A stretch of DNA of 64,000 bases from Anthocerotibacter panamensis C109 (GCF_018389385.1 NZ_CP062698.1:2669501-2733500), one strand, 5' to 3'. Numbered from the stretch's first letter, positions 16,339 to 24,881 are shown. Translations and numbers: made by a program. The notes: generated by a model not told the origin, from the sequence alone.

Positions 16339-17652
16339 CTAAAACTGGGTGGCGCTCACGAAGTTGAAGTCCCGGATCTTGAGGGCAGGAAAAAGACCGG
16401 GGGGGGCTTCGTTGTCTACGGCAGTGACGGGTTTGGTGCTCGCGACTGTGCGTTCGAGCATCCCGAGGACGCTCTCATTAAAGCGCAGGTTCTTCACCCC
16501 ACCTGCGAATTTGCCGTCCTGGATCAAAAAAGTTCCGTCGCGGGTCAAGCCGGTGAGCAGGGTCTCGGAGGGCTTGATGTAGCGGACGTACCAAGCATGG
16601 GTGACAAAGATACCCCGTTCGGTGGACTGGATCAGGTCCGCTATAGATTTCGTTTCGTCGCCTTCTAGGATCAGATTCGCCGGGAAAGGAGTGGGTGTGC
16701 GGTTGTTTTTTTGGGCGGTATAGCGGTCCCAGCGCACTTCTTGGAAGACGCCTTTGTCAATCCAATGCACCGGACGTTGGGGTAATCCGTCGCCGCCAAA
16801 CTGTGCGCCGGGGACACGGGCATTCATCGGATCGCTGCGCAGGGTGATGGTTTCGGGCAATAGTTTTTGCCCGAGCTTGCCGCCGGAGAGAAAAGTGACG
16901 CCATCTAAAGTACTGCGCCCATCCATCAAAAAATACAGGAACCAAACCAATTGGCTCACCGCTGCCGGAGCGAGGATGACGGTATATTTCCCGGCGGGTA
17001 GGTCTTTGGGGGCGGCTCCGAGGCGCGTCTGCTCCAAGGCACGGTCTGCTAAAAGGGCGGGGTCCAGCAATTGGATGTCGCTTGCGGTGTCTCTGGCCCA
17101 ACCGGAACTGTCCGAGGCGGTCATAGTCGTGCCGATGAGGGCGCTACTGCTCGCGTCGTAGCCGAAGAGTCCTTGGGCGTTAGCGAGGACTATGACATTC
17201 TCGCCACTCTCGACGGTCCCGGAGGCACGGACCTGGACTTTGGCTGCTTTTTCGGTGATGGTGAGGACACGCTTGGCCCGTTCTTCGGCACGGAGTTGGG
17301 CGGTCTGCTGGAAATAGCCAGGAGGCTTGAGGTATTTCTGAGGGCCGAGGGCGGGCAGGTACTCGGGGTCTGGGGGGGCGACTCGGGCCAAGGTCTCGGC
17401 GCGACGCAGGGCATCTTCTAGGGCTTCGGGGGCCAAGGAGGTAGTGCTCGCTGCTCCAGAACGCCCCTCAAAAGAGCAGTCAATGCGGATGTTGGTCGCC
17501 TCGACTTGCGTATTTTGGGTGATGGCGTTGTTGGCGAAGCGGCTCACAGCACTGCGCCGGTAGGCAATCGTGACCTGTACATCCGGGGCTTTTTTTTTCT
17601 GGAGCAAGTCGGCGGTGAGTTTCTGGGCTGCATCTGGGGTGATGAAGGGCAT
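16339..17652 (-). CDS. pmbA: TldE/PmbA-type metalloprotease partner subunit
   Basis: 437 residues, typical for TldE/PmbA (~440). It has the family architecture: an N-terminal domain (VQVTIAYRRSAVSRFANNAITQ), and a C-terminal region with GKYTVILAPAAVSQLVWFLYFLMDGRSTLDG and GIFVTHAWYVRYIKPSETLLTG. It lacks the HExxxH zinc site, as expected for the non-catalytic partner of TldD. The start overlaps the tldD stop by one base (TAATG), so the two are translationally coupled and probably form the heterodimeric peptidase that degrades unfolded peptides and matures modified peptides in other bacteria. Confidence 0.9.
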   Translation of the reverse strand: MPFITPDAAQKLTADLLQKKKAPDVQVTIAYRRSAVSRFANNAITQNTQVEATNIRIDCSFEGRSGAASTTSLAPEALEDALRRAETLARVAPPDPEYLPALGPQKYLKPPGYFQQTAQLRAEERAKRVLTITEKAAKVQVRASGTVESGENVIVLANAQGLFGYDASSSALIGTTMTASDSSGWARDTASDIQLLDPALLADRALEQTRLGAAPKDLPAGKYTVILAPAAVSQLVWFLYFLMDGRSTLDGVTFLSGGKLGQKLLPETITLRSDPMNARVPGAQFGGDGLPQRPVHWIDKGVFQEVRWDRYTAQKNNRTPTPFPANLILEGDETKSIADLIQSTERGIFVTHAWYVRYIKPSETLLTGLTRDGTFLIQDGKFAGGVKNLRFNESVLGMLERTVASTKPVTAVDNEAPPGLFPALKIRDFNFVSATQF

Positions 17653-19196
17653 TAGCTGTTTCTCCCGGAGGCTACATCAATCTGCCGGAAGCGGGCGGGG
17701 GCGGCTCCGTGGGTCATCCGACCGGCTTGACCGGGCTGGCCTTTACCACAGTTGAGGACGCCGTAGGGCCGCCAAAATTCTTGACCCGCCACTGCGTCAC
17801 AACTGCCCCAAAACTGGTAGGTCACGCCCCGATAGACGACATCCTTGAGCACTTCGGCCTTTTCACCATCGCGGATGCGGTAAAACATGTCCCCGCCAAA
17901 CTGGAAATTGAGCCGCTGCTGGTCAATGCTAAAGGTCCCGTCCCCCTCGATGTAGATGCCGTCCTTGACCCCTTTAATTAGATCTTCGGGGGTGCCAGAA
18001 CCGGGTGCGAGCCCGACATTGGCGATACGCACAATGGGAATGGCATCCCAACCCTGAGCGCGGCAGGAGCCCACCGAGCGCGTAGCTCCGATTTTAGGGG
18101 CGACTTCGCGGTTGGTGGAGTAGCCAACGAGCGTGCCTTCTTTTACAAGGTCCCAGCGCTGGCACTGTACGCCGTCATCGTCATAACCCGTAGAAGCCAA
18201 ACCTTCGGGATAGATATTATCGGCGACGAAATTGATAGACTTTGAGCCATAGGCGAACTTGCCCAACTTGTCTGTCGTGGCGAAACTGGTCCCGGCGTAG
18301 TCGGCCTCATAGCCCAAAACCCGGTCCAACTCGGTGGGATGGCCTACGGACTCATGGATCGTGAGGAAGAGGTTGCTCCCATCGAGCACCAGGTCATACT
18401 TCCCCTGGGGGCTGGGCTGGGCGGTGAGCTTGAGTTTGGCTTGCTGGGCGACCCGGTCGGCTTGAGCTTTAAGGTCGCCCTGTTCGATAAATTCCCATCC
18501 GGCATGGCGGGGGTGGAGTTCGTAGGTACGCGATTGCTGGTCGTTATTGCCCGCAGCGGCGGCGCTGATCCGCGCAGTAGAGATGAGCCCCTCGATCTGG
18601 ATAAAAGACCCCTCGGTCGAGGCATAAAATTTGTCTGTCTGGATAAAGAGCATCTGTCCGCTGGCTACTTTCACCTCAGGGACTTTTTGCATTTGCTCGT
18701 TAGCCGTGAGCAAGATCTGGGCTTTTTGCTCCAGGGGAATCTCGAAGGGGTCCACCTTCCGGGGCGTTTTTACGCGGTCGCGGTGCGGGGGTTCGGGGGC
18801 GAGTAGGACAGGGCTGGCGATACTTAGGGCGCTGGCTTTGGCAATCTCGACGGCGAGTTGGGCGGTGGTGCGGGCACTCTCGGGGCTGACGATGCTGGAG
18901 CTGGCAAAACCCCAAGCTCCTCTGTAGAGACAGCGCACCCCAAACCCATAGCTCTGGTCGTCAGACAGATCCGCAAGGCGATTGTTACGGGCGAAGAGGG
19001 ACTGCTCGCGGGTGCGGATGAGGCGGATGTCGGCATAGTCGGCTCCGGCTTGACGAGCAGCCTTGAGCGCAATATTACAAAAGTCCTCTGCCGCCTGGGG
19101 CGTGACTTTCGCTAGCTGTTGGGCCTGGAGGCGGTCCCCTAACATCAGTAGAGGCACCGAAGTGCCCATAAACTTTATGACTTCGCGGCGGTGCAT
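17652..19196 (-). CDS. tldD: TldD-type metalloprotease subunit with Tat-like signal
   Basis: 514 residues from ATG 19196, chosen because GAGGAG lies upstream and the open frame above it is not conserved-looking. The zinc-protease motif is TIHESVGHPTELDR (HExxxH), followed by GYEADYAGTSFAT. The N-terminus, MHRREVIKFMGTSVPLLMLG, looks like a twin-arginine or secretory signal, unlike the cytoplasmic E. coli TldD (~480 residues). If it is real, this subunit acts in the periplasm or at the membrane, which would conflict with its coupled PmbA partner that lacks a signal. It is the first gene of the tldD-pmbA pair. Confidence 0.9.
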   Translation of the reverse strand: MHRREVIKFMGTSVPLLMLGDRLQAQQLAKVTPQAAEDFCNIALKAARQAGADYADIRLIRTREQSLFARNNRLADLSDDQSYGFGVRCLYRGAWGFASSSIVSPESARTTAQLAVEIAKASALSIASPVLLAPEPPHRDRVKTPRKVDPFEIPLEQKAQILLTANEQMQKVPEVKVASGQMLFIQTDKFYASTEGSFIQIEGLISTARISAAAAGNNDQQSRTYELHPRHAGWEFIEQGDLKAQADRVAQQAKLKLTAQPSPQGKYDLVLDGSNLFLTIHESVGHPTELDRVLGYEADYAGTSFATTDKLGKFAYGSKSINFVADNIYPEGLASTGYDDDGVQCQRWDLVKEGTLVGYSTNREVAPKIGATRSVGSCRAQGWDAIPIVRIANVGLAPGSGTPEDLIKGVKDGIYIEGDGTFSIDQQRLNFQFGGDMFYRIRDGEKAEVLKDVVYRGVTYQFWGSCDAVAGQEFWRPYGVLNCGKGQPGQAGRMTHGAAPARFRQIDVASGRNS

Positions 19197-19290
19197 CGTG
19201 CGCTCCTCTGTCCTAGCCCAGAATAGCCCGCAGGACCAGATTTTGGGTGAGAAGTTGTATCGATAGTGGCGGATCGGGCTTTGTGTCCAT

Positions 19291-19403
19291 GACACACCCC
19301 AAACGATCCCAAGCTTCCATCTAAAAATCACTTCCCCCGCGAAGCAACCATCCGACTGGTGCAGACCGCTAGACACGGAGGTAATCCGCTCCACCGCTCC
19401 TGG
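19291..19403 (+). repeat. Left flanking repeat of the toxin island plus hydrolase scrap
   Basis: 19291-19373 matches 23775-23857 with only a few mismatches (common core AAACGATCCCAAGCTTCCAT and GCGAAGCAACCATCCGACTG). Directly after it, 19379-19406 copies bases 24172-24199 of the hydrolase gene (GAGGTAATCCGCTCCACCGC...), with about 310 bases between them deleted. So the left flank is a collapsed second copy of the hydrolase 3' end. The gap 19197-19792 otherwise holds the short repeats and gene fragment listed next. Confidence 0.8.
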
Positions 19404-19420
19404 CTTAAGCCGATGTCACC

Positions 19421-19481
19421 CCTCGATCTTTGATCGAAGAACCCATTTGCTTGTAAAAAGAACCTCGATCTTTGATCGAAG
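19421..19481. repeat. Two copies of a 19-bp palindromic repeat
   Basis: CCTCGATCTTTGATCGAAG occurs at 19421-19439 and 19463-19481. Each is an inverted repeat (TCGATC-TTT-GATCGA), and the copies are separated by a 23-bp spacer. There are too few units for a CRISPR array; a protein-binding or REP-like element is possible. Confidence 0.5.
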
Positions 19482-19537
19482 TAGATATTTCGCCGTGGGT
19501 ACATGTGAGCTTCTAGCAAGTTTGTAGTGCCCTCTAT

Positions 19538-19731
19538 TTATCGCTTCAGGAAGCGTCGAGCTTGCCGGTAATACTGAGGTAGCGCAGTCTCTAGCTCTTG
19601 CCCCCGCAGTTTGTAGTTCAGACCCGTCAGCTTTTGCCAGACATCGTGACAACTTACGGATTTACCCCCCACCTTGGTTTTCTGCGTACAATCCCTAATA
19701 GCCTTCCAGGACCATGAACGCCTATTCTCAA
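19538..19731 (-). pseudogene. 3' fragment of an unidentified gene
   Basis: The minus strand is open without a start codon from about 19731 to a TAA at 19538-19540. It reads as a protein-like C-terminus (KSVSCHDVWQKLTGLNYKLR then ALPQYYRQARRFLKR). The composition looks coding, but the family is unknown. It is probably the remaining end of a gene lost when the toxin island was inserted or rearranged. Confidence 0.35.
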
Positions 19732-19792
19732 ACTAAGTGTAGTGTCCCAAGTCTACTTATCATCCTGAAGCCGCCAATGCTTAGGAGTAAAC

Positions 19793-20923
19793 GTGTCCAT
19801 CTATGAGTCGCGTAAGCCAAAATCCTCCTCTGATGACCACATCTCGCAGCCGCCCAAGACTTCTACGTTTAAGCCGCCGGTGGTTCAGACGCAGTCTGTG
19901 GAAGCTGAGCCACCCATGCCCGTCTACCGCTCAATAATCGATGATTTCCTCACCAATAACCCTTTTCAGCAAGTACCCGGTGAGCCCGCGTCCGGTCAGC
20001 GTAGACTATCCCCCATCCGCATTCCATCTGTCAGTGCGGAAGTCCAACGGCAGGGATTGGTTCAACTGAACCCGCTCAAGGGTGCAGCCAAGGCGGATGA
20101 GGCGCTGGAGCTAGCCCAGAAAGAACTAGCGCATCTCAACCGGGAAATGGCGCTGGAGATGGCGCAGGCAGCAGCAGATTTGGCAGGGATAGCGGACCCC
20201 ACGCCAATTTCTGACGGGATCAGTGCCGCGATTAGCTTGGCGAAAGGCGATTATCTGGGAGCGGGGCTGTCACTCGTTTCCATGGTTCCCTATCTGGGCG
20301 ATGCAGTGGGTAAACCGGGGAAGATAGCCCGTAATGCCAGGAAATTAGAAAGTTTACTGCAACGCATGGAGGAATTAACCCAGCAAATTCATAAACTCAA
20401 TCCCGCCCTTGAGCGCAAGGCATCCGAAGCGATGGGCGAGGGGTTGGAGGCAGTTAAGAAGGTTTTAGACCGTCCCTATGGTCAGTACACGAAGCTTTCA
20501 CAGCCAGGGGGACTTGAAGCTACGGAAGGAAAACAGATTCTAGACGCAAAAGGTAGACCTGGCCCTCCTTCACATTCACTTACAGAACATGGACCTGAAA
20601 AGCTACTAGTTGAAATAGAACAGCGTATTATCCAAGGAAAGCAAGCTGCAACAAAATTTATTGATCGAGCAAAGATGGAATCAGCAATTTCTGATACTAT
20701 CGATACATATAAAGTCGAGATCGACATGTGGTTAAAATCTGGTTTCTCCAAAAGTAGAGCATTTAGACACTCCCCTGGAATGGGGAATCTTGGAGAAGGA
20801 TATTACCGTAATACTTTGAATCAAGTTGAGAAAATACCCTACGATCTTGAAAGTCTTACTGTTGTTCTAAAGCCAGATGGCAATGGTAACTATATTATTC
20901 AGACAGCGTTCCCCATCAAATGA
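19793..20923 (+). CDS. Polymorphic toxin with pretoxin segment and RNase A-like C-terminus
   Basis: 376 residues. The first ~110 form a low-complexity head with VQRQ-type linker, like eCIS or secreted effector heads; there is no Sec signal. Residues ~120-180 (ADLAGIADPTPISDGISAAI, GLSLVSMVPYLGDAVGK) are a glycine-rich pretoxin segment. The C-terminal ~120 (HSLTEHGPEKL ... ATKFIDRAKMESAISDTI ... EIDMWLKSG ... YYRNTL ... LTVVLKPDGNGNYIIQTAFP) match the bacterial RNase A-like toxin domain (RNAse_A_bac, CdiA-CT type). It should cut RNA in competitor cells. An immunity gene follows 14 bp downstream. Confidence 0.8.
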   Translation: MSIYESRKPKSSSDDHISQPPKTSTFKPPVVQTQSVEAEPPMPVYRSIIDDFLTNNPFQQVPGEPASGQRRLSPIRIPSVSAEVQRQGLVQLNPLKGAAKADEALELAQKELAHLNREMALEMAQAAADLAGIADPTPISDGISAAISLAKGDYLGAGLSLVSMVPYLGDAVGKPGKIARNARKLESLLQRMEELTQQIHKLNPALERKASEAMGEGLEAVKKVLDRPYGQYTKLSQPGGLEATEGKQILDAKGRPGPPSHSLTEHGPEKLLVEIEQRIIQGKQAATKFIDRAKMESAISDTIDTYKVEIDMWLKSGFSKSRAFRHSPGMGNLGEGYYRNTLNQVEKIPYDLESLTVVLKPDGNGNYIIQTAFPIK

Positions 20924-20937
20924 ATTGAGGAAGAAAG

Positions 20938-21228
20938 ATGGATTGGAAAGAAGAGTTAGAGAACGTTCTCCTCTCATATTTCTCAGATCAAACGATTCAA
21001 GTAGGAATCAAAGAGTTAGTTATGGCAACCCAAGCAAATGAAGATGATCACAGAACATGGATCTTAGCACTTGAGACGGCAATCCAAAACAGCATTAAGG
21101 ATAGTACTGAAGTAGTAGACATCCTTACAAAGAGCTTTGTAGTTCATGTGAACTCTCCTCAAGAAGCAAGAAGATTTCTTGAAGGATTACGGGATGAATA
21201 TCTAGCACATTACAAAACATTGTATTAA
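20938..21228 (+). CDS. Immunity protein for the RNase A-like toxin (CdiI-like)
   Basis: 96 residues, start ATG 20938 after GAGGAAGAAAG. It directly follows the RNase A-like toxin and is acidic and helical (MDWKEELENVLLSYFSDQTIQVGIKELVMAT). A clear paralogue sits after the second RNase A-like module (23263-23577): both begin MDW..., share SYFSD...., and end with a helical tail. Matching toxin and immunity pairs at both places strongly support the assignment. It would bind and neutralise the cognate toxin in the cytoplasm. Confidence 0.78.
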   Translation: MDWKEELENVLLSYFSDQTIQVGIKELVMATQANEDDHRTWILALETAIQNSIKDSTEVVDILTKSFVVHVNSPQEARRFLEGLRDEYLAHYKTLY

Positions 21229-21292
21229 CAGATAGGCGCTCCAAGTCCAAGCAAGCCTCAATTAGCTAAATGAGCGCTTAGTGAATTAGGAA

Positions 21293-22210
21293 ATGGCCCT
21301 AGAGATGGCGCAGGCAGTGGCGGATTTAGCAGGGATAGCGGACCCAACGCCAATTTCTGACGGGATCAGTGCCGCGATTAGCTTGGCGAAAGGCGATTAT
21401 CTGGGAGCGGGGTTGTCACTTGTCTCGATGGTGCCTTATTTAGGCGATGCGGTGGGTAAATCCATCAAAGCTGCCCGTAATGCCAAGCAGGTTGGGAAGC
21501 TAGTTGAGCGTATTCGTGAGGTATCCACACGCCTTCAGCACTTATCCGGTGGCGCACGGAGAACCGCACTGCCCGAGGTGGCGGCTAAAGTCGGGGAGGC
21601 ATTGGGGACTGAAGGTAGGCAGGTCAAGCGAGGGTACACGCCTAAGCCTGGAGAGCGAGCTACAACGCGGGAAGAGTGGTACAAAGAAAATAGTAGGAAC
21701 AGAGCAGAGCAAACCGTGTCACAGGCAGACCAAATGCTTGAGCCTATTAATCCCCAAAAAGCAACGCATGGGCACGGGCACGCAGATCATGGCTACCAAA
21801 CTACTGAAGTTCAGCAAGGGCACAGGATTCGCACAAAAATTACCCCATCAGGACGAATGGGTAAACGGCTTTCACAGGTATCTCATTTTCATTCTCCTGA
21901 AGCAGAGGCGGAAGCTTTGAGTAGAGCTTCCAGGAAGCTAGAAGCTGAGTTGAGATCTGGTCAAATTGCCAATTTTGATATTACAGGTGAGCCTAAAAGG
22001 CATGAAGTTTTAGTCAAGACAAATCGTGAGGATGGCTTTGGCTATGCTGTAATAAAACAGCGAGATGTATTGGGTAATATCCTTAGAGATTCTTTGGGTC
22101 TACCTCTCACTACTACTGAAACTAATCCTCTAAAGCAAGCAAAAGTAATATTTGAATACATCCCTAGTAAAGACATATGGCATCCAGTAACCTACTACCC
22201 GGAGAGATGA
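21293..22210 (+). CDS. Orphan toxin module with pretoxin start and histidine-rich unknown C-terminus
   Basis: 305 residues. It starts inside the pretoxin segment (MALEMAQAVADLAGIADPTP...), almost identical to the complete toxin, but lacks the delivery head. After residue ~100 the sequence is new: a basic linker (RQVKRGYTPKPGERATTREE), then HGHGHADHGYQTT, SQVSHFHSPEAEAEALSRA, GYAVIKQRDVLGNILRDS and a C-terminal VTYYPE. The histidine cluster could bind metal or be catalytic. I do not recognise the domain. ATG 21293 has TTAGGAA upstream, so it may be translated. As in CDI and Rhs systems, such modules can be swapped onto a complete toxin by recombination in the repeated segment. Confidence 0.65.
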   Translation: MALEMAQAVADLAGIADPTPISDGISAAISLAKGDYLGAGLSLVSMVPYLGDAVGKSIKAARNAKQVGKLVERIREVSTRLQHLSGGARRTALPEVAAKVGEALGTEGRQVKRGYTPKPGERATTREEWYKENSRNRAEQTVSQADQMLEPINPQKATHGHGHADHGYQTTEVQQGHRIRTKITPSGRMGKRLSQVSHFHSPEAEAEALSRASRKLEAELRSGQIANFDITGEPKRHEVLVKTNREDGFGYAVIKQRDVLGNILRDSLGLPLTTTETNPLKQAKVIFEYIPSKDIWHPVTYYPER

Positions 22211-22213
22211 AGT

Positions 22214-22546
22214 ATGACTGAAAATCTTGATTTACAGGAAATCGTCAAAAAAGAATTTTCTTGTCAGTATTTACCTAGCGAAGTTCCCATAGTATGGGAT
22301 AGCTGTGCTCTACAAGTAACCTTACCTGCCATGGCTAAGGCATCAGCTCTTCGCATGAGAGAGCAGGTAAGTCCTGAGCAGATTGAGGAATTGAGTACTA
22401 TATTGGAAACTGCTCTTCATGATCAAGAACATCCACTCATTGAGACTATTTGTGGAATAAACATGGTTGATTGGCGAGAGGAAGATGAAGACTGGAATGC
22501 ACTCCAAGAGCTTCTTAGCATGATTGCAAAAAACCTCAAAGAATGA
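22214..22546 (+). CDS. Immunity protein for the histidine-rich toxin module
   Basis: 110 residues, starting 4 bp after the toxin stop (GGAGAG upstream). It is acidic, with an N-terminal FSCQYLPSEVPIVWDSCALQVTL and helical remainder (QVSPEQIEELSTILETALHD), ending DWREEDEDWNALQELLSMIA. It is unrelated by eye to the MDW-type immunity proteins, consistent with a different toxin activity. No known family is recognised; the assignment rests on position. Confidence 0.6.
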   Translation: MTENLDLQEIVKKEFSCQYLPSEVPIVWDSCALQVTLPAMAKASALRMREQVSPEQIEELSTILETALHDQEHPLIETICGINMVDWREEDEDWNALQELLSMIAKNLKE

Positions 22547-22563
22547 TGAATAGCTAACTTGAA

Positions 22564-23247
22564 ATGGAGTTGCTACGCGTCTCGATGGTGCCTTATTTAG
22601 GCGATGCGGTGGGTAAATCCATCAAAGCTGCCCGTAATGCCAAGCAAGTAGAGCATCTACTGCAACGCATTGAGGCACTGACGCAACAGATCCACAAACT
22701 TAATCCCGCCCTTGAACATAAGGCATCTGAAGCGATGGGGGAGGGTTTGGAGGCAGTCAAGAAGGTTTTGAACCGCCCCTATGGTCAGTACACGAAGCTT
22801 TCACAGCCAGGGGGGTTAGCGGCTACAGAAGGGATACAAATGGGAACCAAGAAGGGTATTCTTGGGCCTCCAACCCACATTCTTACGGAACATGGTCCAG
22901 ATGTTAGTCTAGCTCACTTAGAGCAATGACTTAACGGGAATTTAAAGCTAAAACGAGCAACCAAATTTAAAGATCGTGCTGATATGGAAACAGCAATTCA
23001 TGATGTTATCAATGCAAAGCAAGCCGAAATTAGTACTTGGTTGAAATCTAATCCTACAATGGGGGAGAACATATACCCTCCATTGACGTACAACCCAGGA
23101 AAGGGGAATTTGGGTGTAGGCTACTGGCGTAATCCGATCACAAAAAAAGTGGAGCCCATTTCAACCTCTTTAGAGCAAGTTACTATAATTCTTAAGGCAG
23201 ATGGCAAAGGCGGTTATTTAATTCAAACAGCTTATCCAGCACCATAA
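22564..23247 (+). pseudogene. Second RNase A-like toxin module, split by TGA
   Basis: One frame runs from a truncated pretoxin segment (VSMVPYLGDAVGKSIKAARN) through EHGPDVSLAHLEQ to TGA at 22927-22929. It continues after the stop with RATKFKDRADMETAIHDVI, EISTWLKS, GYWRN and VTIILKADGKGGYLIQTAYP. Aligned with the complete toxin, the TGA sits where the paralogue has arginine, so a CGA-to-TGA change is likely. The upstream part is ~121 and the downstream ~88 residues (from ATG 22984). The catalytic fold is cut in half, so the toxin is probably dead although its immunity gene is intact. There is no delivery head. Confidence 0.75.
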
Positions 23248-23262
23248 CATTGAGGGACAGAA

Positions 23263-23577
23263 ATGGATTGGCAAACAATCTTAGCAAGAATCCTGGGCTC
23301 ATATTTCTCAGATTGGACACTTGAAGAGGGGGTTGCACAACTCATTCTTGTTACGCAATCTCGTCCAGCATATCACGAGCTATATATGATAACCTTCGAA
23401 GCAGCTCTTGAAGCCGCATCAGAAGAAAGCCAGGAAGTTTTTGACATCATTAATGAATATTGCTATGTAGAAAATATAGGTGATGCTCAGAACCTCCTTA
23501 AGGATATTCTTGCTGAATATGAAAGGCAGTACAGCTTGGCTATACAACAAATATCGTCACAGGAAAATAGCTCTTGA
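23263..23577 (+). CDS. Immunity protein paralogue for the second RNase A-like module
   Basis: 104 residues; ATG 23263 follows GAGGGACAGAA. It is homologous to the first immunity protein (MDWQTILARILGSYFSDWTLEEGVAQLILVTQ against MDWKEELENVLLSYFSDQTIQVGIKELVMATQ) and longer by a polar tail. Retention of an intact immunity gene beside a broken toxin is common, since it protects against kin carrying the live toxin. Confidence 0.75.
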   Translation: MDWQTILARILGSYFSDWTLEEGVAQLILVTQSRPAYHELYMITFEAALEAASEESQEVFDIINEYCYVENIGDAQNLLKDILAEYERQYSLAIQQISSQENSS

Positions 23578-23616
23578 TATCAATGGTTTACAAGAAAGAT
23601 TCAAGAGATCATTACG

Positions 23617-23808
23617 GTGATTAGCTTGGCGAAGGGGGATTACTTGGGCGCGGGGTTGTCACTTGTCTCGATGGTGCCTTATTTAGGCGATGCGGTGGGT
23701 AAATCCATCAAAGCTGCCCGTAATGCCAAGCAAGTTGGGAAGCTAGTTGAGCGTATTCGTGAGGTATCAGCAACGACACACCTCAAACGATCCCAAGCTT
23801 CCATCTAA
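23617..23808 (+). pseudogene. Fourth pretoxin segment, truncated
   Basis: The frame encodes ISLAKGDYLGAGLSLVSMVP and YLGDAVGKSIKAARNAKQVG again, nearly identical in DNA to the copies near 20210, 21365 and 22585. It then runs into the right flanking repeat and stops. The toxin end and immunity gene are missing, so this is a remnant of a further module or the recombination scar at the island's edge. Confidence 0.7.
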
Positions 23809-23857
23809 AAATTACTCCCCCCGCGAAGCAACCATCCGACTGGTGCAGACCGCTAGA
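23775..23857 (+). repeat. Right flanking repeat of the toxin island
   Basis: This is the second copy of the 83-bp sequence at 19291-19373. It contains the stop codon and downstream region of the hydrolase gene, so it is probably the original location. The pair brackets all toxin and immunity genes. Confidence 0.8.
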
Positions 23858-24881
23858 TAAGATTCCCCAAAAAATCCAGCATCCGGTTCAATCCCCAGAA
23901 CTCGTCTTCTTTACCCGCAGCTTGGGTAATATGACCGACATGCCCACCCCCTTGGGTCATCAGTAGCTGCGCTTGAGGATTGCGGGCGGTGCGCTCGCGG
24001 ATCTCCGGGAGCAGGGCTGGGTCAAACATCGGGTCATCCTCAGCGTAGATGAGCAGATAGGGGAGCGCCAGGGTGTCGAGCAGATAGAGTCCGCTGGTCT
24101 TCTGGTAATAGTCCGCCACACTCAAGAAGCCATAGTAATCGATGACCATCTCATGGTCGTAGCTACTAATAGAGGTAATCCGCTCCACCGCTCCTGGCTT
24201 GACCGCCTCCGGGAAGCGTTCCCGGCGCTTCTGGGCCTCCCGGCGGATCTCCTGGACCAACATCCACTCGATGGCCCGCCCGCCGGGGGTGGTTCGCAAA
24301 TAGGCCAAAGAGCGGTTGGACTCCAGGTTGGGGGCGAGGACCGCTGCGCTTTGAATAAAAGGAGTCCCTAGTTCCACCGCCGCTTTTAGGCCCCAGAGCG
24401 CCAGTTGTCCGCCCAACGAGAAGCCTGCCAGGGACACCCGCTCAGGGCAACCCAGCGCCACCAACTGTTCGGCCATACGCACCTGATCTTCGCCTTCGCG
24501 CCAGCCATCGGAAGAGGGAGCGGGCGAGCGTTCTCCTGTCTGTCCGTGACCGCGCCAATCATAGAGGCACACCGCCCAACTGCGGGCGTAGGCTTTGCGG
24601 GCGAGGGTTTGGGCGTACCAAGCAGTAGTGGTCTGTCCGGTGATGCCGTAGTTGATGATGAGCGTCCCTCGGGCCTTGGGGGGGCTAGCCCATTGGCCCC
24701 AGAGGGGAACTCCGTCCGCACCCTCGAAGACATGCTCCTGCCAAGGAATCAGCGGGTAACCCGCCAGCCAGGGCACTCGGTCGCCCCACCAACTCCAGGC
24801 GGTCCCGTACCAGTAGCTGGTGGCGGTGGTCTGCCAGAGTCCGTCCTTGAGATACCAAGGGGCCTGATACGCACCCATCAT
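23853..24881 (-). CDS. Alpha/beta hydrolase (YheT/ABHD1-like)
   Basis: 342 residues from ATG 24881, which overlaps the stop of the upstream HAD gene (ATGA); the longer frame above is not used. Nucleophile elbow GFSLGG (SLAGFSLGGQLALWG), the upstream DWRGHG segment, acid IYAEDDPMFD and histidine GGGHVGHIT complete the catalytic triad of YheT/EMB8-type hydrolases. Substrates are probably lipid esters; no signal peptide is seen. It is coupled to the HAD phosphatase. Its 3' end is duplicated left of the toxin island. Confidence 0.85.
   Translation of the reverse strand: MMGAYQAPWYLKDGLWQTTATSYWYGTAWSWWGDRVPWLAGYPLIPWQEHVFEGADGVPLWGQWASPPKARGTLIINYGITGQTTTAWYAQTLARKAYARSWAVCLYDWRGHGQTGERSPAPSSDGWREGEDQVRMAEQLVALGCPERVSLAGFSLGGQLALWGLKAAVELGTPFIQSAAVLAPNLESNRSLAYLRTTPGGRAIEWMLVQEIRREAQKRRERFPEAVKPGAVERITSISSYDHEMVIDYYGFLSVADYYQKTSGLYLLDTLALPYLLIYAEDDPMFDPALLPEIRERTARNPQAQLLMTQGGGHVGHITQAAGKEDEFWGLNRMLDFLGNLI

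Noticed and set aside
19421-19481. Possible CRISPR array from two 19-bp repeats with a 23-bp spacer
   Set aside because: Only two units, short palindromic repeats, no cas genes.
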